Assembly (NCBI GenBank): GCA_041627895.1
Contig: JBFKQC010000033.1
Span: 1 to 39,533, forward strand
Direction: 5' to 3'
Length of the DNA: 39,533 nucleotides
DNA from: JBFKQC01 sp041627895
GTDB taxonomy: Bacteria; Pseudomonadota; Alphaproteobacteria; Rhodobacterales; Rhodobacteraceae
The position numbers and the translations under genes are program-made. Positions 32,636 through 39,533 of this stretch are shown piece after piece. Under the pieces are notes generated by a model. That model did not search any database. It was not told the DNA's origin and worked only from the letters and a program-made list of their open reading frames with translations. Position 1 is the stretch's first letter, and each line of letters starts with the position of its first letter.

Positions 32636-33676
32636 TCAGCCCTGCCAGTCCAGCACGACCTTGCCGCTCTTGCCGCTCAGCATCGCGGCGAAGCCGTCGC
32701 GGAAATCGTCGACCCCGAAGCGGTGGGTGATCACCCGGCGCACGTCCAGCCCGCCCTCGAGCATGGCGATCATCTTGTACCAGGTCTCGAAAATCTCGCG
32801 GCCATAGACGCCCTTGATGGTCAGCGCCTTGAACACGATCTTCGACCAGTCGACCGGCGACTTGCCCGGCGGAATGCCCAGCATCGCGATGCGCCCGCCC
32901 ATCACCATGTTCTCGACCATCTGGTCGAAGGCGGCGGCGTTGCCGGACATCTCGAACCCGACATCGAAGCCTTCCTTCATCTTCAGCCCCGATTCCACCT
33001 CGCGCAGGTCGCTTGCCGCCACGTTGACCGGCACCACGTCCACGACTTCGGCGGCCAGGTCCAGCCGGGCCTGGTTGACGTCGGTGATCACCACGTGCCG
33101 CGCGCCGACATGGCGTGCCACCGCCGCGGCCATGATCCCGATCGGGCCGGCGCCGGTGATTAGCACGTCCTCGCCCACCAGATCGAAGCTCAGCGCGGTA
33201 TGCACCGCGTTGCCGAGCGGATCGAGGATCGCGCCGATCTCGTCGTCGATGGACTCCGGCAGCGGCACCACGTTGAAGGCCGGCAGCCGCAGGTATTCGG
33301 CAAAGGCGCCGGGCTCGTTGACGCCGATGCCGCGGGTTTCGGGGTCGAGGTGGAACTTGCCGGCGCGCACCTGGCGCGAATGGTGGCCGATCAGGTGGCC
33401 CTCGCCGGAACAGCGCTGGCCGACCCGCAGGTCGTCGACGTCGCGGCCGATCTCGACGATTTCGCCGGCGAATTCGTGCCCGGTGATCAGGGGCACGGGC
33501 ACCGTCCTGGCCGCCCATTCGTCCCAGTTCCAGATATGGATATCGGTGCCGCAGACCCCGGTCTTCTTCACCCGGATCAGCACGTCGTCGGGGCCGATCT
33601 CGGGCACCGGCTCGGACTGCATCCAGAGCCCGGGTTCGGCCTTGGCCTTCACCAGCGCCTTCATCATGTTGCTCAT
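32636..33676 (-). CDS. tdh: L-threonine 3-dehydrogenase
   Basis: A 346-residue zinc-dependent medium-chain dehydrogenase that oxidises threonine to 2-amino-3-ketobutyrate with NAD+. Catalytic zinc ligands C42 (KTGVCGTDIHIW) and H67-E68 (ITGHEFAG) are present, as are the Rossmann motif GAGPIGIMAAAV and the very conserved DPLGNAVHTALSFDLVGED. The four-cysteine structural zinc lobe of E. coli Tdh is absent: the matching segment GEGHLIGHHSRQVRAGKFHL has no cysteine. The gene overlaps the upstream kbl stop by 4 bases (ATGA) and has GGGAG at 7 bases. Together they turn threonine into glycine and acetyl-CoA. Confidence 0.95.
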   Translation of the reverse strand: MSNMMKALVKAKAEPGLWMQSEPVPEIGPDDVLIRVKKTGVCGTDIHIWNWDEWAARTVPVPLITGHEFAGEIVEIGRDVDDLRVGQRCSGEGHLIGHHSRQVRAGKFHLDPETRGIGVNEPGAFAEYLRLPAFNVVPLPESIDDEIGAILDPLGNAVHTALSFDLVGEDVLITGAGPIGIMAAAVARHVGARHVVITDVNQARLDLAAEVVDVVPVNVAASDLREVESGLKMKEGFDVGFEMSGNAAAFDQMVENMVMGGRIAMLGIPPGKSPVDWSKIVFKALTIKGVYGREIFETWYKMIAMLEGGLDVRRVITHRFGVDDFRDGFAAMLSGKSGKVVLDWQG

Positions 33677-34866
33677 CCCAGAACTCCCGTATCGCGGCCG
33701 GCCCGGCCGAAGGCGCCGAGTGCGGCGTCAAGGTCGTCGCGGCTGAGTGCGGCGTTCATCTGCGTGCGGATTCGCGCGGTGCCCTTCGGCACCACGGGAA
33801 AGAAGAACCCCGCCACGTAGACGCCGAGTTCGAAAAGCCGCGCCGCCATCTGCTGGCTGAGCCGCGCGTCGCCCAGCATCACCGGCACGATCGGGTGTTC
33901 GCCGGGCAAGAGCTCGAAGCCGAGCGACGTCAGCCCCTCGCGCCAGTAGGCCGCGTTCTCGAATAGCCGGGCGCGCAGCGCGTCGCCCTCTTCCACCAGC
34001 CGGATCGCCTCGATCGAGGCCGCGGCGATGGCCGGCGGGATCGAGTTGGAAAAGAGATAGGGCCGCGCGCGTTGACGCAACAGGTCGATCACCGGCTGCG
34101 GCCCGGCGACATAGCCGCCGATGGCGCCGCCGAGCGCCTTGCCGAGCGTGCCGGTCAGGATGTCCACCTGGTCCGCAACCCCGGAATGGTGCGGCGAGCC
34201 GCGCCCCCGGGGCCCGAGGAACCCGGTGGCGTGGCAGTCGTCGACCATGACCATCGCGCCGTAGCGCCCGGCGAGCGCGGTGATCTGGGGCAGCTTCGCC
34301 AGGTAGCCGTCCATCGAGAACACGCCGTCGGTGGCGATCAGAATGTGCCGCGCGCCGGCCGCGCGCGCCTCTTTCAGCGCGTCCTCCAGCGCGTCCATGT
34401 CCGAGTTCGCGTAGCGATACCTTCGCGCCTTGCACAGTCTGATGCCGTCGATGATCGAGGCATGGTTCAGCGCGTCCGAGATCACCGCGTCCTCGGGCCC
34501 CAGAAGCGGCTCGAACAGGCCGCCATTGGCGTCGAAGCAGGCGGCGAAAAGGATCGCGTCGTCCTTTTGCAGGAACCGGGCGAGGCGGTGCTCCAGCGCC
34601 TTGTGGACGGTGTTGGTGCCGCAGATGAAGCGGACCGAGGCCATGCCGTAGCCATCGGCCTGCAGGGCGTCCCGCGCCGCGCGGATCAGGTCGGGGTGGT
34701 CGGCGAGGCCGAGGTAGTTGTTGGCGCAGAGGTTCAGCATGTCGCGGCCGGCGACCTCGACATGCGCACCCTGCGGCGAGGCGATCGGGCGTTCGGCCTT
34801 GTAAAGCCCGGCGGCCTCGATCTCGGCCAGGGTGTCGGCGAGGTGGCGGGCGAAGTCTGGTGTCAT
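33673..34866 (-). CDS. kbl: Glycine C-acetyltransferase (2-amino-3-ketobutyrate CoA ligase)
   Basis: A 397-residue PLP enzyme of the alpha-oxoamine synthase family that cleaves 2-amino-3-ketobutyrate with CoA to glycine and acetyl-CoA. The PLP lysine is in ILTGTLGKALGGAIGGY. Other marks are LCANNYLGLADHPDL, SVRFICGTNTVHKALE, the cofactor Asp and His in MVMVDDCHATGFLGPRGRG, and the NHASIIDGIR segment. It is the first gene of the operon with tdh. The start at 34866 gives MTPDFARHLADTLAEIEA; the frame is open further upstream, but that sequence is not protein-like. The unstable Tdh product is passed directly to this enzyme. Confidence 0.95.
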   Translation of the reverse strand: MTPDFARHLADTLAEIEAAGLYKAERPIASPQGAHVEVAGRDMLNLCANNYLGLADHPDLIRAARDALQADGYGMASVRFICGTNTVHKALEHRLARFLQKDDAILFAACFDANGGLFEPLLGPEDAVISDALNHASIIDGIRLCKARRYRYANSDMDALEDALKEARAAGARHILIATDGVFSMDGYLAKLPQITALAGRYGAMVMVDDCHATGFLGPRGRGSPHHSGVADQVDILTGTLGKALGGAIGGYVAGPQPVIDLLRQRARPYLFSNSIPPAIAAASIEAIRLVEEGDALRARLFENAAYWREGLTSLGFELLPGEHPIVPVMLGDARLSQQMAARLFELGVYVAGFFFPVVPKGTARIRTQMNAALSRDDLDAALGAFGRAGRDTGVLG

Positions 34867-35230
34867 CTCGGGCCTCGGTACGGCAATGGCGTGAACGCCG
34901 CCCGGCAGGCGGCGCGGGATGGCCGGCCCCGGAAGCCTGGGCCGTTGCCCGACCACTCTGCGGCCACGGGGGCGGGCGACGTCAAGGGGTTGCGTGGAAT
35001 TTTGGCGGCGCAGGCAGTTCAGGGCCGGCCGGTCTGGGGCGTTGAATTCCCTGGAAACGGGGAATTTGCAGGAAAGTCTGCGCGGCCGATCAGGGATATC
35101 TCCCGACAGAACAGGGAATGCGAGCCGGATTTCGGGGAAAGGTGAGCTACCTGAACGTGGGTGCGCCGCGTTCGTCGAGCCTCGCATTATCTGCGATATC
35201 CGATAGCGTCGCCCAGAGCAGCGTCACGGC
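34867..35230. other. Leader/junction upstream of kbl with inverted repeat
   Basis: No gene is supported here. A TTGACG on the minus strand (34984 to 34979) is a possible -35 for kbl-tdh, but no clear -10 follows. An inverted repeat AATTCCC (35045-35051) / GGGAATT (35060-35066) with an 8-base spacer, and repeated CAGGGA or AACAGGGAAT words to about 35130, give this part a repetitive look unlike its flanks. The repeat family resembles dispersed intergenic DNA I associate with Rhodobacterales, but I cannot verify that. Degraded methyltransferase sequence begins at about 35231. Confidence 0.5.
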
Positions 35231-35694
35231 CTGACCGAGGCCGAGAAACGCGATTGCGTGCTTGGCGAGAACAAGCTGATGCTTAACGCCGACGGGGAGG
35301 GGACCTGCTGGTGCAGGAACCTGGTGCGCTTCCGGAAAGCCCCGAGCTGAACCTCGACATCGGCGTCACCGGGTTTACGGTCGCCGAGATCGACCGCCCG
35401 ATCGGGGGCGAGGCGCGGGAACAGCCGGACGACCCGGCCGATGATGTGATGGTTTCCGATACACCGCGGCGTGTGCACCCAGGCGACATCTGGCAGTTGG
35501 GTCTGCACCCGCTGATCTGCGGTGATGCGCGCGATCCCGAGACCGTTACGCGGCTCATGGCGAGGGAGATTGCGCGCATGATGGTCAGCGATCCGCCCGA
35601 CACCGTGCCGATCGACGGCCACCTAGGGACCTCCGGCAGGAGGAACTGGAACAGGCCTTGGAAGAGCGCAAACAAACCGACGACCCCAAGATGA
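35231..35694 (+). pseudogene. Remnant of a ParB-domain DNA methyltransferase (frameshifted)
   Basis: The translation begins LTEAEKRDCVLGENKLMLNA in one frame (35231-35302). It continues in another from 35302 as DLLVQEPGALPESPELNLDI, then GVTGFTVAEIDRPIGG, and later WQLGLHPLICGDARDPETV and SDPPDTVPIDGH. This order matches the linker between the ParB-like and N6-adenine/N4-cytosine methyltransferase domains of phage-type DNA modification methylases (LTEAEKRAY.LADNKLALNA ... WQLGDHRLICGDA ... DPPYNVPIDGH). The frameshift lies in a G-rich run at about 35294-35302. Motif IV DPPY has become DPPD, and homology stops at about 35625. The N-terminal ParB domain and most of the catalytic domain are gone. 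It is a decayed mobile-element or prophage gene. Confidence 0.72.
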
Positions 35695-35830
35695 TCCGCC
35701 TCCTCGACGACGACATGGATCTTCCAAGGGCGGGTTCTCGCGGCGATCGGGAAGGTCCTGGGACCGGAAAATGCCGATAGCACCCGGTTCAAGGCCATCG
35801 ATCAAGTCAATTTGGGGATTTCCGACATGG
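35631..35830 (+). pseudogene. Second frameshifted coding remnant, family not recognised
   Basis: Directly after the methylase remnant a protein-like segment reads LRQEELEQALEERKQTDDPK and MIRLLDDDMDLP in one frame (from 35631). It then continues in another frame from about 35731 as RVLAAIGKVLGPENADSTRF, followed by KAIDQVNLGI. Both halves look like one small charged helical protein broken by an indel near 35725. There is no start codon in place. I do not know the family; its position beside a phage-type methylase suggests mobile DNA. Confidence 0.5.
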
Positions 35831-36200
35831 GGTCAAACCGAAACAACAGCAGCTCCACCTGGCACCGAGACAGCCTTGAGGTTTGCGGTACAGAACGGCC
35901 CAAGGCTGCTACCCCGGGACTTCTCCCTTGCTCGCAAGGCACACACGCCGCTGCAGCAACGATTCTGGGTGTCGCGGTGCGATTCCCCGGAAGCCGCCAT
36001 ACCGCACCAGACAATTGCGCAAAATTCAGACCCGTTCTTCACTGCGCCGCCAATGAATTGGGAATATGCGGGACGTTTCTGCCTTTTGCTTGTACCCCTG
36101 TTGCAGACGCAGAAATCTTTCGCAAATGTGCCGCGGAGCCCGCGGCGGTGCTGCAGATTTTTCCAAACCGGCCGTTCATGAGCTGCACATCCGCAGGATT
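35831..36200. other. 370 bp without a supported gene
   Basis: Base composition falls gradually here and open frames on both strands have irregular, Cys/Ser/Pro-rich translations with no recognisable motif or ribosome-binding site. It separates the decayed mobile DNA from the 3' end of the LysR gene and probably contains degraded sequence. Confidence 0.5.
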
Positions 36201-37085
36201 TCAGGCCAGCCTCTCGTTGCGAACATTTTCAGCCCGCAACCAGTGCAAGAATGCCTCTGCGCCCTGAGACATCGGCCGATCCGTGAAAATGACAAAGTAA
36301 CCCGCGTTTTCAACTCTGATGTCGGACAATTTGACAAGCGTTCCATTGCCAAATTCAGGCGCGACCAGATCATCCCAAAGGGCGATCCCCTGGCCGTCCA
36401 CCACCGCCTGTACGCGGCTGTTGGAATCCGGGATCGTCAGGCTAGACCGGCTTGGCGCATAAGGCAGCGCTGCGGCCTTGTGCCAGGCCCGCCAACCGGC
36501 ATCACCGGAACTGTCACCCAGGAGCGGTAGCTGCCTAACCGCCTCGGCCAATCCAAGACGGCTTACCTGCTCAGCAACTGCGCGGTTGGCTGTTGGCACG
36601 GCGGGCAGGGACAGCAGAAGTTCGCTCTTGTGGTCTTCCCAGCCGCCAATTCCCCAGAGGATAGCCATGTCGACTTTTACAGATCTCATCATGTCGACAG
36701 AGTTGAGCGGTTCGATCCGCAGGCTGATACCGGAATTGGCCGCGAAGAAGCGGGTGAGCCTTGGTGATAGCCAGCGTGACGAGAAATAGGTCAGCGCGCC
36801 AACGGTCACGGCACCTGTGGCCGGACCGCGCAATTCTTCAATTTCACGGTCGATCTGGCTCAGGGCTGTTTGGGACACGTGCCACAACCTGCGCCCTTCT
36901 TCCGTCAGTTCCAGTTTTGCGTGCGCGCGCTGGAACAGGCGAAAGCCGAGATCCGCTTCAAGCTTGCCCACCTGGTAACTGATCGACCCTTTCGACTGAT
37001 GCACCTCGTCCGCCGCCTTGGTCATCGACAGATTGCGGGCAACGGCATCAAAGATCTTGAGGGCATCATAAGAACGAAAGCGCAT
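36201..37085 (-). CDS. LysR family transcriptional regulator
   Basis: A 294-residue LysR regulator. The winged helix-turn-helix is at about 5-65 (ALKIFDAVARNLSMTKAADE, then KGSISYQVGKLEADLG and LELTEEGRRL), in the GcvA/AmpR-like subgroup judging by the YDALKIFDAVAR start. The effector-binding domain spans about 90-290. It is divergent from the GcvT-like gene with a 152-bp gap that holds dyads of the LysR type, so it probably controls that gene and itself in response to the substrate or a product. GC content is clearly lower than in the first 35 kb. Confidence 0.92.
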   Translation of the reverse strand: MRFRSYDALKIFDAVARNLSMTKAADEVHQSKGSISYQVGKLEADLGFRLFQRAHAKLELTEEGRRLWHVSQTALSQIDREIEELRGPATGAVTVGALTYFSSRWLSPRLTRFFAANSGISLRIEPLNSVDMMRSVKVDMAILWGIGGWEDHKSELLLSLPAVPTANRAVAEQVSRLGLAEAVRQLPLLGDSSGDAGWRAWHKAAALPYAPSRSSLTIPDSNSRVQAVVDGQGIALWDDLVAPEFGNGTLVKLSDIRVENAGYFVIFTDRPMSQGAEAFLHWLRAENVRNERLA

Positions 37086-37237
37086 GAATAATGTCTAATT
37101 TTTTCGAACGGATTGTGCAAATCATTAGATTTGCGTCAAGCGCAGGTGGCCGAATATCCCAAACACAATGCGTGGCACCCATCTGTCCTTGTCGAAGATC
37201 ACCCCCAAGCGTCTAACAACTCTGAACGGTGAATAAC
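37086..37237. promoter_or_regulatory. Divergent promoter/operator region for the LysR and GcvT-like genes
   Basis: Dyads lie close to the LysR start: TCTAAT (37094-37099) with ATTAGA (37124-37129); GATT-GTGCA-AATC (37111-37123); and AAATC-ATTA-GATTT (37119-37132). The last two are compatible with the T-N11-A style of LysR-binding boxes and overlap each other, as expected for an activation site beside a regulator's own promoter. Promoter hexamers for the methyltransferase are uncertain. Confidence 0.55.
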
Positions 37238-38449
37238 ATGACAACCGACCTCTCGCACTATCGTTTCGTCGCCAAGGCTTTGCTGAACAAGGGCGCGCGT
37301 CCGCGCGAGCTTGCCCGGACCATGCCTGCCCATCCACTGAGCTACATGGAACTGCCCTTTGATCCCGAATACACGCTCTACAACTCGCGCCTGACACCAG
37401 AGAAACTCGACACGGCCACAGATGACGAGATGTATTGGGCCGTGCGCACCAATGTCATCTTTCGTCACACCGGCGAGTTGCCTATCGAGATCAGTGGGCC
37501 GGATGCGGAAACCCTGTTGAATAAGGTGTTCACACGGAGCGTCAGCAAGGTAAAGCCGGGTCGCTGCTCCTATCAATTTGCCTGTTATCACGATGGCGGC
37601 ATGATCACCGACGGGGTGCTGCTGCGGCTCTCGCAGGACAGGTTCTGGATGGCGCAGGCCGACGGGGATCTGTTCAGCTGGTACAAGGCCCATGCCGAGG
37701 GGCTGGACGTGAAAATCCAAGACCCCAACGTCTGGGTCAGCCAGATTCAGGGTCCGCGGTCACTGGAATTGCTGGCCGCGGTACTGGACGGCCCGATGCC
37801 AGATCCTTTCCGCTACTTCGATTGCGCTGAGGTCTCCATCGCCGGTCAGACCTGCTGGATCAGCCGCTCGGGCTTCACCAACGAGCTTGGCTGGGAAGTC
37901 CACCTGCTGCCCGACACCGACATAGCGGCCATCGGCGACAGGATCATGGAGGTTGGTGCAGCGTTCGGTATCCTGCTGACCGGAACGCCGGTGTTCCGCG
38001 CACGGCGGATCGAGGCCGGGTTGCTCAATGCCGGGTCGGATTTCGGAGCGGAGACGACGCCGTTTGAGGCAGGACTTGGCGGTTTTGTCGAATTTGACGA
38101 CCGTGACTTTGTTGGCCGCAAAGCGCTGGAGGCCGCCGAAAAATCCTGCCGCACCTGGGGCATGCGCGTGTCCGGCGGAGTGGCGCAGCTTGGCCGTGTC
38201 ATAACCGTAGACGGAGAAGATGTCGGCCGTGTCTGTTCCTCGGGCTATTCGCCCTATCAGGGCTGCGGTGTCTGCATCGTGCGCATGGACGATCCAGCGC
38301 AGGGTCCGGGCACGCAGGTGCAGGTGCTCTGCGCCGATGGCTCCACTCAAGGCGGTAAGCTCTGCACCCTGCCAATGTATGACGCCGACCGCCTGATCCC
38401 ACGCGGCAAGTTGGTGGATATACCGACCAAACGGGTCGCGGCGGAATGA
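37238..38449 (+). CDS. GcvT/DmdA-like tetrahydrofolate-dependent methyltransferase
   Basis: A 403-residue protein of the glycine-cleavage T-protein superfamily (folate-binding YgfZ/GcvT fold plus C-terminal barrel). Family text includes EYTLYNSRLTPEKLD, IEISGPDAETLLNKV, VWVSQIQGPRSLELL, SRSGFTNELGWEVHLLPD, RRIEAGLLNAGSDFGAETTP, FEAGLGGFVEF, FVGRKALE and VGRVCSSGYSPYQGCGV. It resembles DmdA, the DMSP demethylase, and other O-, N- or S-demethylases more than true GcvT, and no gcvH or gcvP is nearby. It probably moves a methyl from a methylated substrate to THF. The substrate is unproven. ATG 37238 is used; an in-frame GTG lies 9 bases before. It overlaps the acyl-CoA synthetase gene by 4 bases. 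Confidence 0.82.
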   Translation: MTTDLSHYRFVAKALLNKGARPRELARTMPAHPLSYMELPFDPEYTLYNSRLTPEKLDTATDDEMYWAVRTNVIFRHTGELPIEISGPDAETLLNKVFTRSVSKVKPGRCSYQFACYHDGGMITDGVLLRLSQDRFWMAQADGDLFSWYKAHAEGLDVKIQDPNVWVSQIQGPRSLELLAAVLDGPMPDPFRYFDCAEVSIAGQTCWISRSGFTNELGWEVHLLPDTDIAAIGDRIMEVGAAFGILLTGTPVFRARRIEAGLLNAGSDFGAETTPFEAGLGGFVEFDDRDFVGRKALEAAEKSCRTWGMRVSGGVAQLGRVITVDGEDVGRVCSSGYSPYQGCGVCIVRMDDPAQGPGTQVQVLCADGSTQGGKLCTLPMYDADRLIPRGKLVDIPTKRVAAE

Positions 38450-39400
38450 CCATGTATGATCTTGCGCTCTCCACCTCGCACTTCCCGGCGCAGAATGATG
38501 CGGAAATCCGCGACATCACGGTTGGCGGGTTGCTGCGAGAGGTCGCAGCCACCCATCCGGATGCCGTAGCGATGGTGGATGTCACGGACAGTGGTGACTG
38601 TGGCCAGTCATGGACCTATGGCGAGCTGCTGGCGCAGGCCGAGAGCCTTGCGAATACCCTTGTCACCCGGTTTGAAGCGGGTGAAAGGGTCGTCGTCTGG
38701 GCACCCAATATCCCTGAATGGATCTTCATGGAATATGCCTGCGGATTGGCCGGGTTGGTTCTGGTCACGGCCAACCCGTCCTTTCAGGCTTCTGAGCTCA
38801 GGTATGTTCTGGAGCAATCCGGTGCCGTCGGACTGTTCATGGTGGACGGGTTCCGATGCAATCCGATGGCGGCAATTGCGCGCGAGGCGACAGACGGCAA
38901 CACGCGCCTGCGCGAGGTTGTCAATCTGGAAGACGAGGATGCGCTCTACGCCCATGGGGAGCGGCCCGCCATCCTGCCGGATGTCCAGCCGGATGACGCC
39001 GCGCAGATCCAGTACACCTCGGGAACAACAGGATTTCCCAAGGGCGCAGTGCTCAGCCACAAGAACCTGGTGAACAACGCGCGGCTTTTCTGCGCCCGCA
39101 AGCAGGTCGGGCCGCACTCGGTCTGGGCCAACTTCATGCCGCTCTTTCACACCGCAGGCTGTGCGACGGGGGCCTTGGGATGCCTCCAGGCCGCAGCCAA
39201 GATGCTGTTGATCAAGCGGTTCGACGGGCAAGTCTTTGCGCGGCTGATCGAGGAACAGAGGGTCACGACCTGTTTCGCCGTTCCCACCATGCTGTTCAAT
39301 CTTCTGGAATCGCTGGATAGAACCCCACGCGACATGTCCTCGCTTGAGGTCATCACGACGGGCGGCGCGCCGGTGCCACCCGATCTGGTCCGCCGGTGTC
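38446..39400 (+). pseudogene. AMP-dependent acyl-CoA synthetase, 3' end removed by an insertion sequence
   Basis: About 318 codons of an AMP-forming acyl-CoA synthetase of ~540 residues. Present are SWTYGELLAQAESLANTLV, the ATP-binding P-loop YTSGTTGFPKGAVLSH at about residue 190, MPLFHTAGC, and TTGGAPVPPDLVRR. After DLVRR the reading frame enters unrelated sequence and stops about 40 codons later. The lost part should contain the YGxTE motif, the hinge and the catalytic lysine, so the product should be inactive. The start overlaps the GcvT-like stop as ATGA. A fatty-acid, DmdB-like or aromatic-acid ligase are all possible. Confidence 0.85.
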
Positions 39401-39533
39401 TGACGTCAGCGCCCACCGGACAGATTCCGGGGTTTGAGCGACGGAGGATTTCTGGTTCATCGCAGCCACTATGGAGCGAAGATGAACAAGAAATCCGGAA
39501 CATCGAAGGATGCCGCTGACAAGCTGGTCAGGG
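39401..39533 (+). mobile_element. Left end of an IS3-family insertion sequence (runs off the window)
   Basis: Homology to the synthetase breaks at 39397-39401. The new sequence begins TGACGTCAGCGCCCACCGG, consistent with an IS3-type end beginning TG, and 80 bases later an ORF starts with the N-terminus of an IS3 OrfA. The exact terminal base is uncertain by a few positions because TGTCTGACG offers two TG starts and the right end is not visible. Confidence 0.7.
39482..39533 (+). CDS. IS3-family transposase OrfA, first 17 codons
   Basis: The ORF has GGAG 5 bases before its ATG and reads MNKKSGTSKDAADKLVR to the window edge. This matches the opening of a common alphaproteobacterial IS3-family OrfA (KxSGTSKDAADKLVRxIRRKTRK...), the helix-turn-helix subunit that is joined to the DDE subunit OrfB by frameshifting. 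OrfB and the rest lie outside the window. Confidence 0.75.
   Translation, partial: MNKKSGTSKDAADKLVR

Noticed and set aside
35802..36267. Several short open frames on both strands in the junction region
   Set aside because: Translations are irregular and Cys/Ser-rich, with no ribosome-binding site or motif. They are more likely decayed DNA than genes.
37238..38449. Calling the GcvT-like gene dmdA or gcvT outright
   Set aside because: The similarity is at superfamily level and the substrate-determining residues cannot be judged by eye; no glycine-cleavage partners are adjacent. A neutral name is safer.
1..39533. tRNA and rRNA genes
   Set aside because: No cloverleaf with a GGTTCGAATCC-type T arm and acceptor pairing was found. 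The GGTTCGAA matches I noticed fall inside coding genes (lptD and GNAT).

Overview
The window is a GC-rich stretch of an alphaproteobacterial chromosome, most likely from the Rhodobacteraceae/Roseobacter group. The evidence is the gene order and family subtypes: an lptF-lptG-lptD-surA-pdxA-rsmA run, a DUF4167 protein after prfA-prmC, a Fur/Mur-type regulator without the CxxC zinc site, a split-MetH type methyltetrahydrofolate methyltransferase next to an atypical metF and a 'virulence factor' domain gene, and a tdh-kbl pair. All calls come from reading translations and motifs; no database search was possible.

Layout. 1-2.1 kb (minus): the first codons of enolase, then a fur - MetE-core - osmC operon. 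2.2-2.7 kb (plus): three tiny one-helix membrane proteins, divergent from fur. 2.7-11.5 kb: metabolic and transport genes (CPA1 antiporter, EamA permease, SelO, nucleoside hydrolase, MazG, M20 amidohydrolase, agmatinase), then a 450-bp intergenic stretch with an 8-bp tandem repeat, and a small secreted cysteine-rich protein. 11.5-14.2 kb (plus): prfA-prmC and a DUF4167 protein. 14.2-21.7 kb (minus): the outer-membrane biogenesis operon lptF-lptG-lptD-surA-pdxA-rsmA. 21.8-24.3 kb (plus): pepA, a VOC protein and holC. 24.3-25.5 kb (minus): an uncharacterised pair, a secreted ricin-type beta-trefoil protein and a membrane-anchored coiled-coil protein. 25.6-28.5 kb (minus): the one-carbon/methionine cluster. 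28.8-32.6 kb (plus): Ppx/GppA, GNAT, rlmE and a phosphomannomutase whose leader is a G-rich tandem repeat with strong G-quadruplex potential. 32.6-34.9 kb (minus): the tdh-kbl threonine degradation operon.

From about 35.0 kb the character changes. About 1.2 kb of degraded sequence, including a frameshifted remnant of a ParB-type DNA methyltransferase, leads into a visibly less GC-rich island. It holds a LysR regulator divergent from a GcvT/DmdA-like folate-dependent methyltransferase that overlaps an acyl-CoA synthetase. The synthetase is cut off at about 39.40 kb by an IS3-family insertion sequence whose first ORF runs off the window.

Functionally, much of the window concerns one-carbon flow (MetE-core, MTR, MetF, the GcvT/DmdA-like enzyme, glycine from Tdh/Kbl) and envelope assembly (the Lpt proteins and SurA). 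The best candidates for undescribed biology are the beta-trefoil/coiled-coil pair, the DmdA-like island, the G-quadruplex leader and the Fur-divergent micro-protein cluster.
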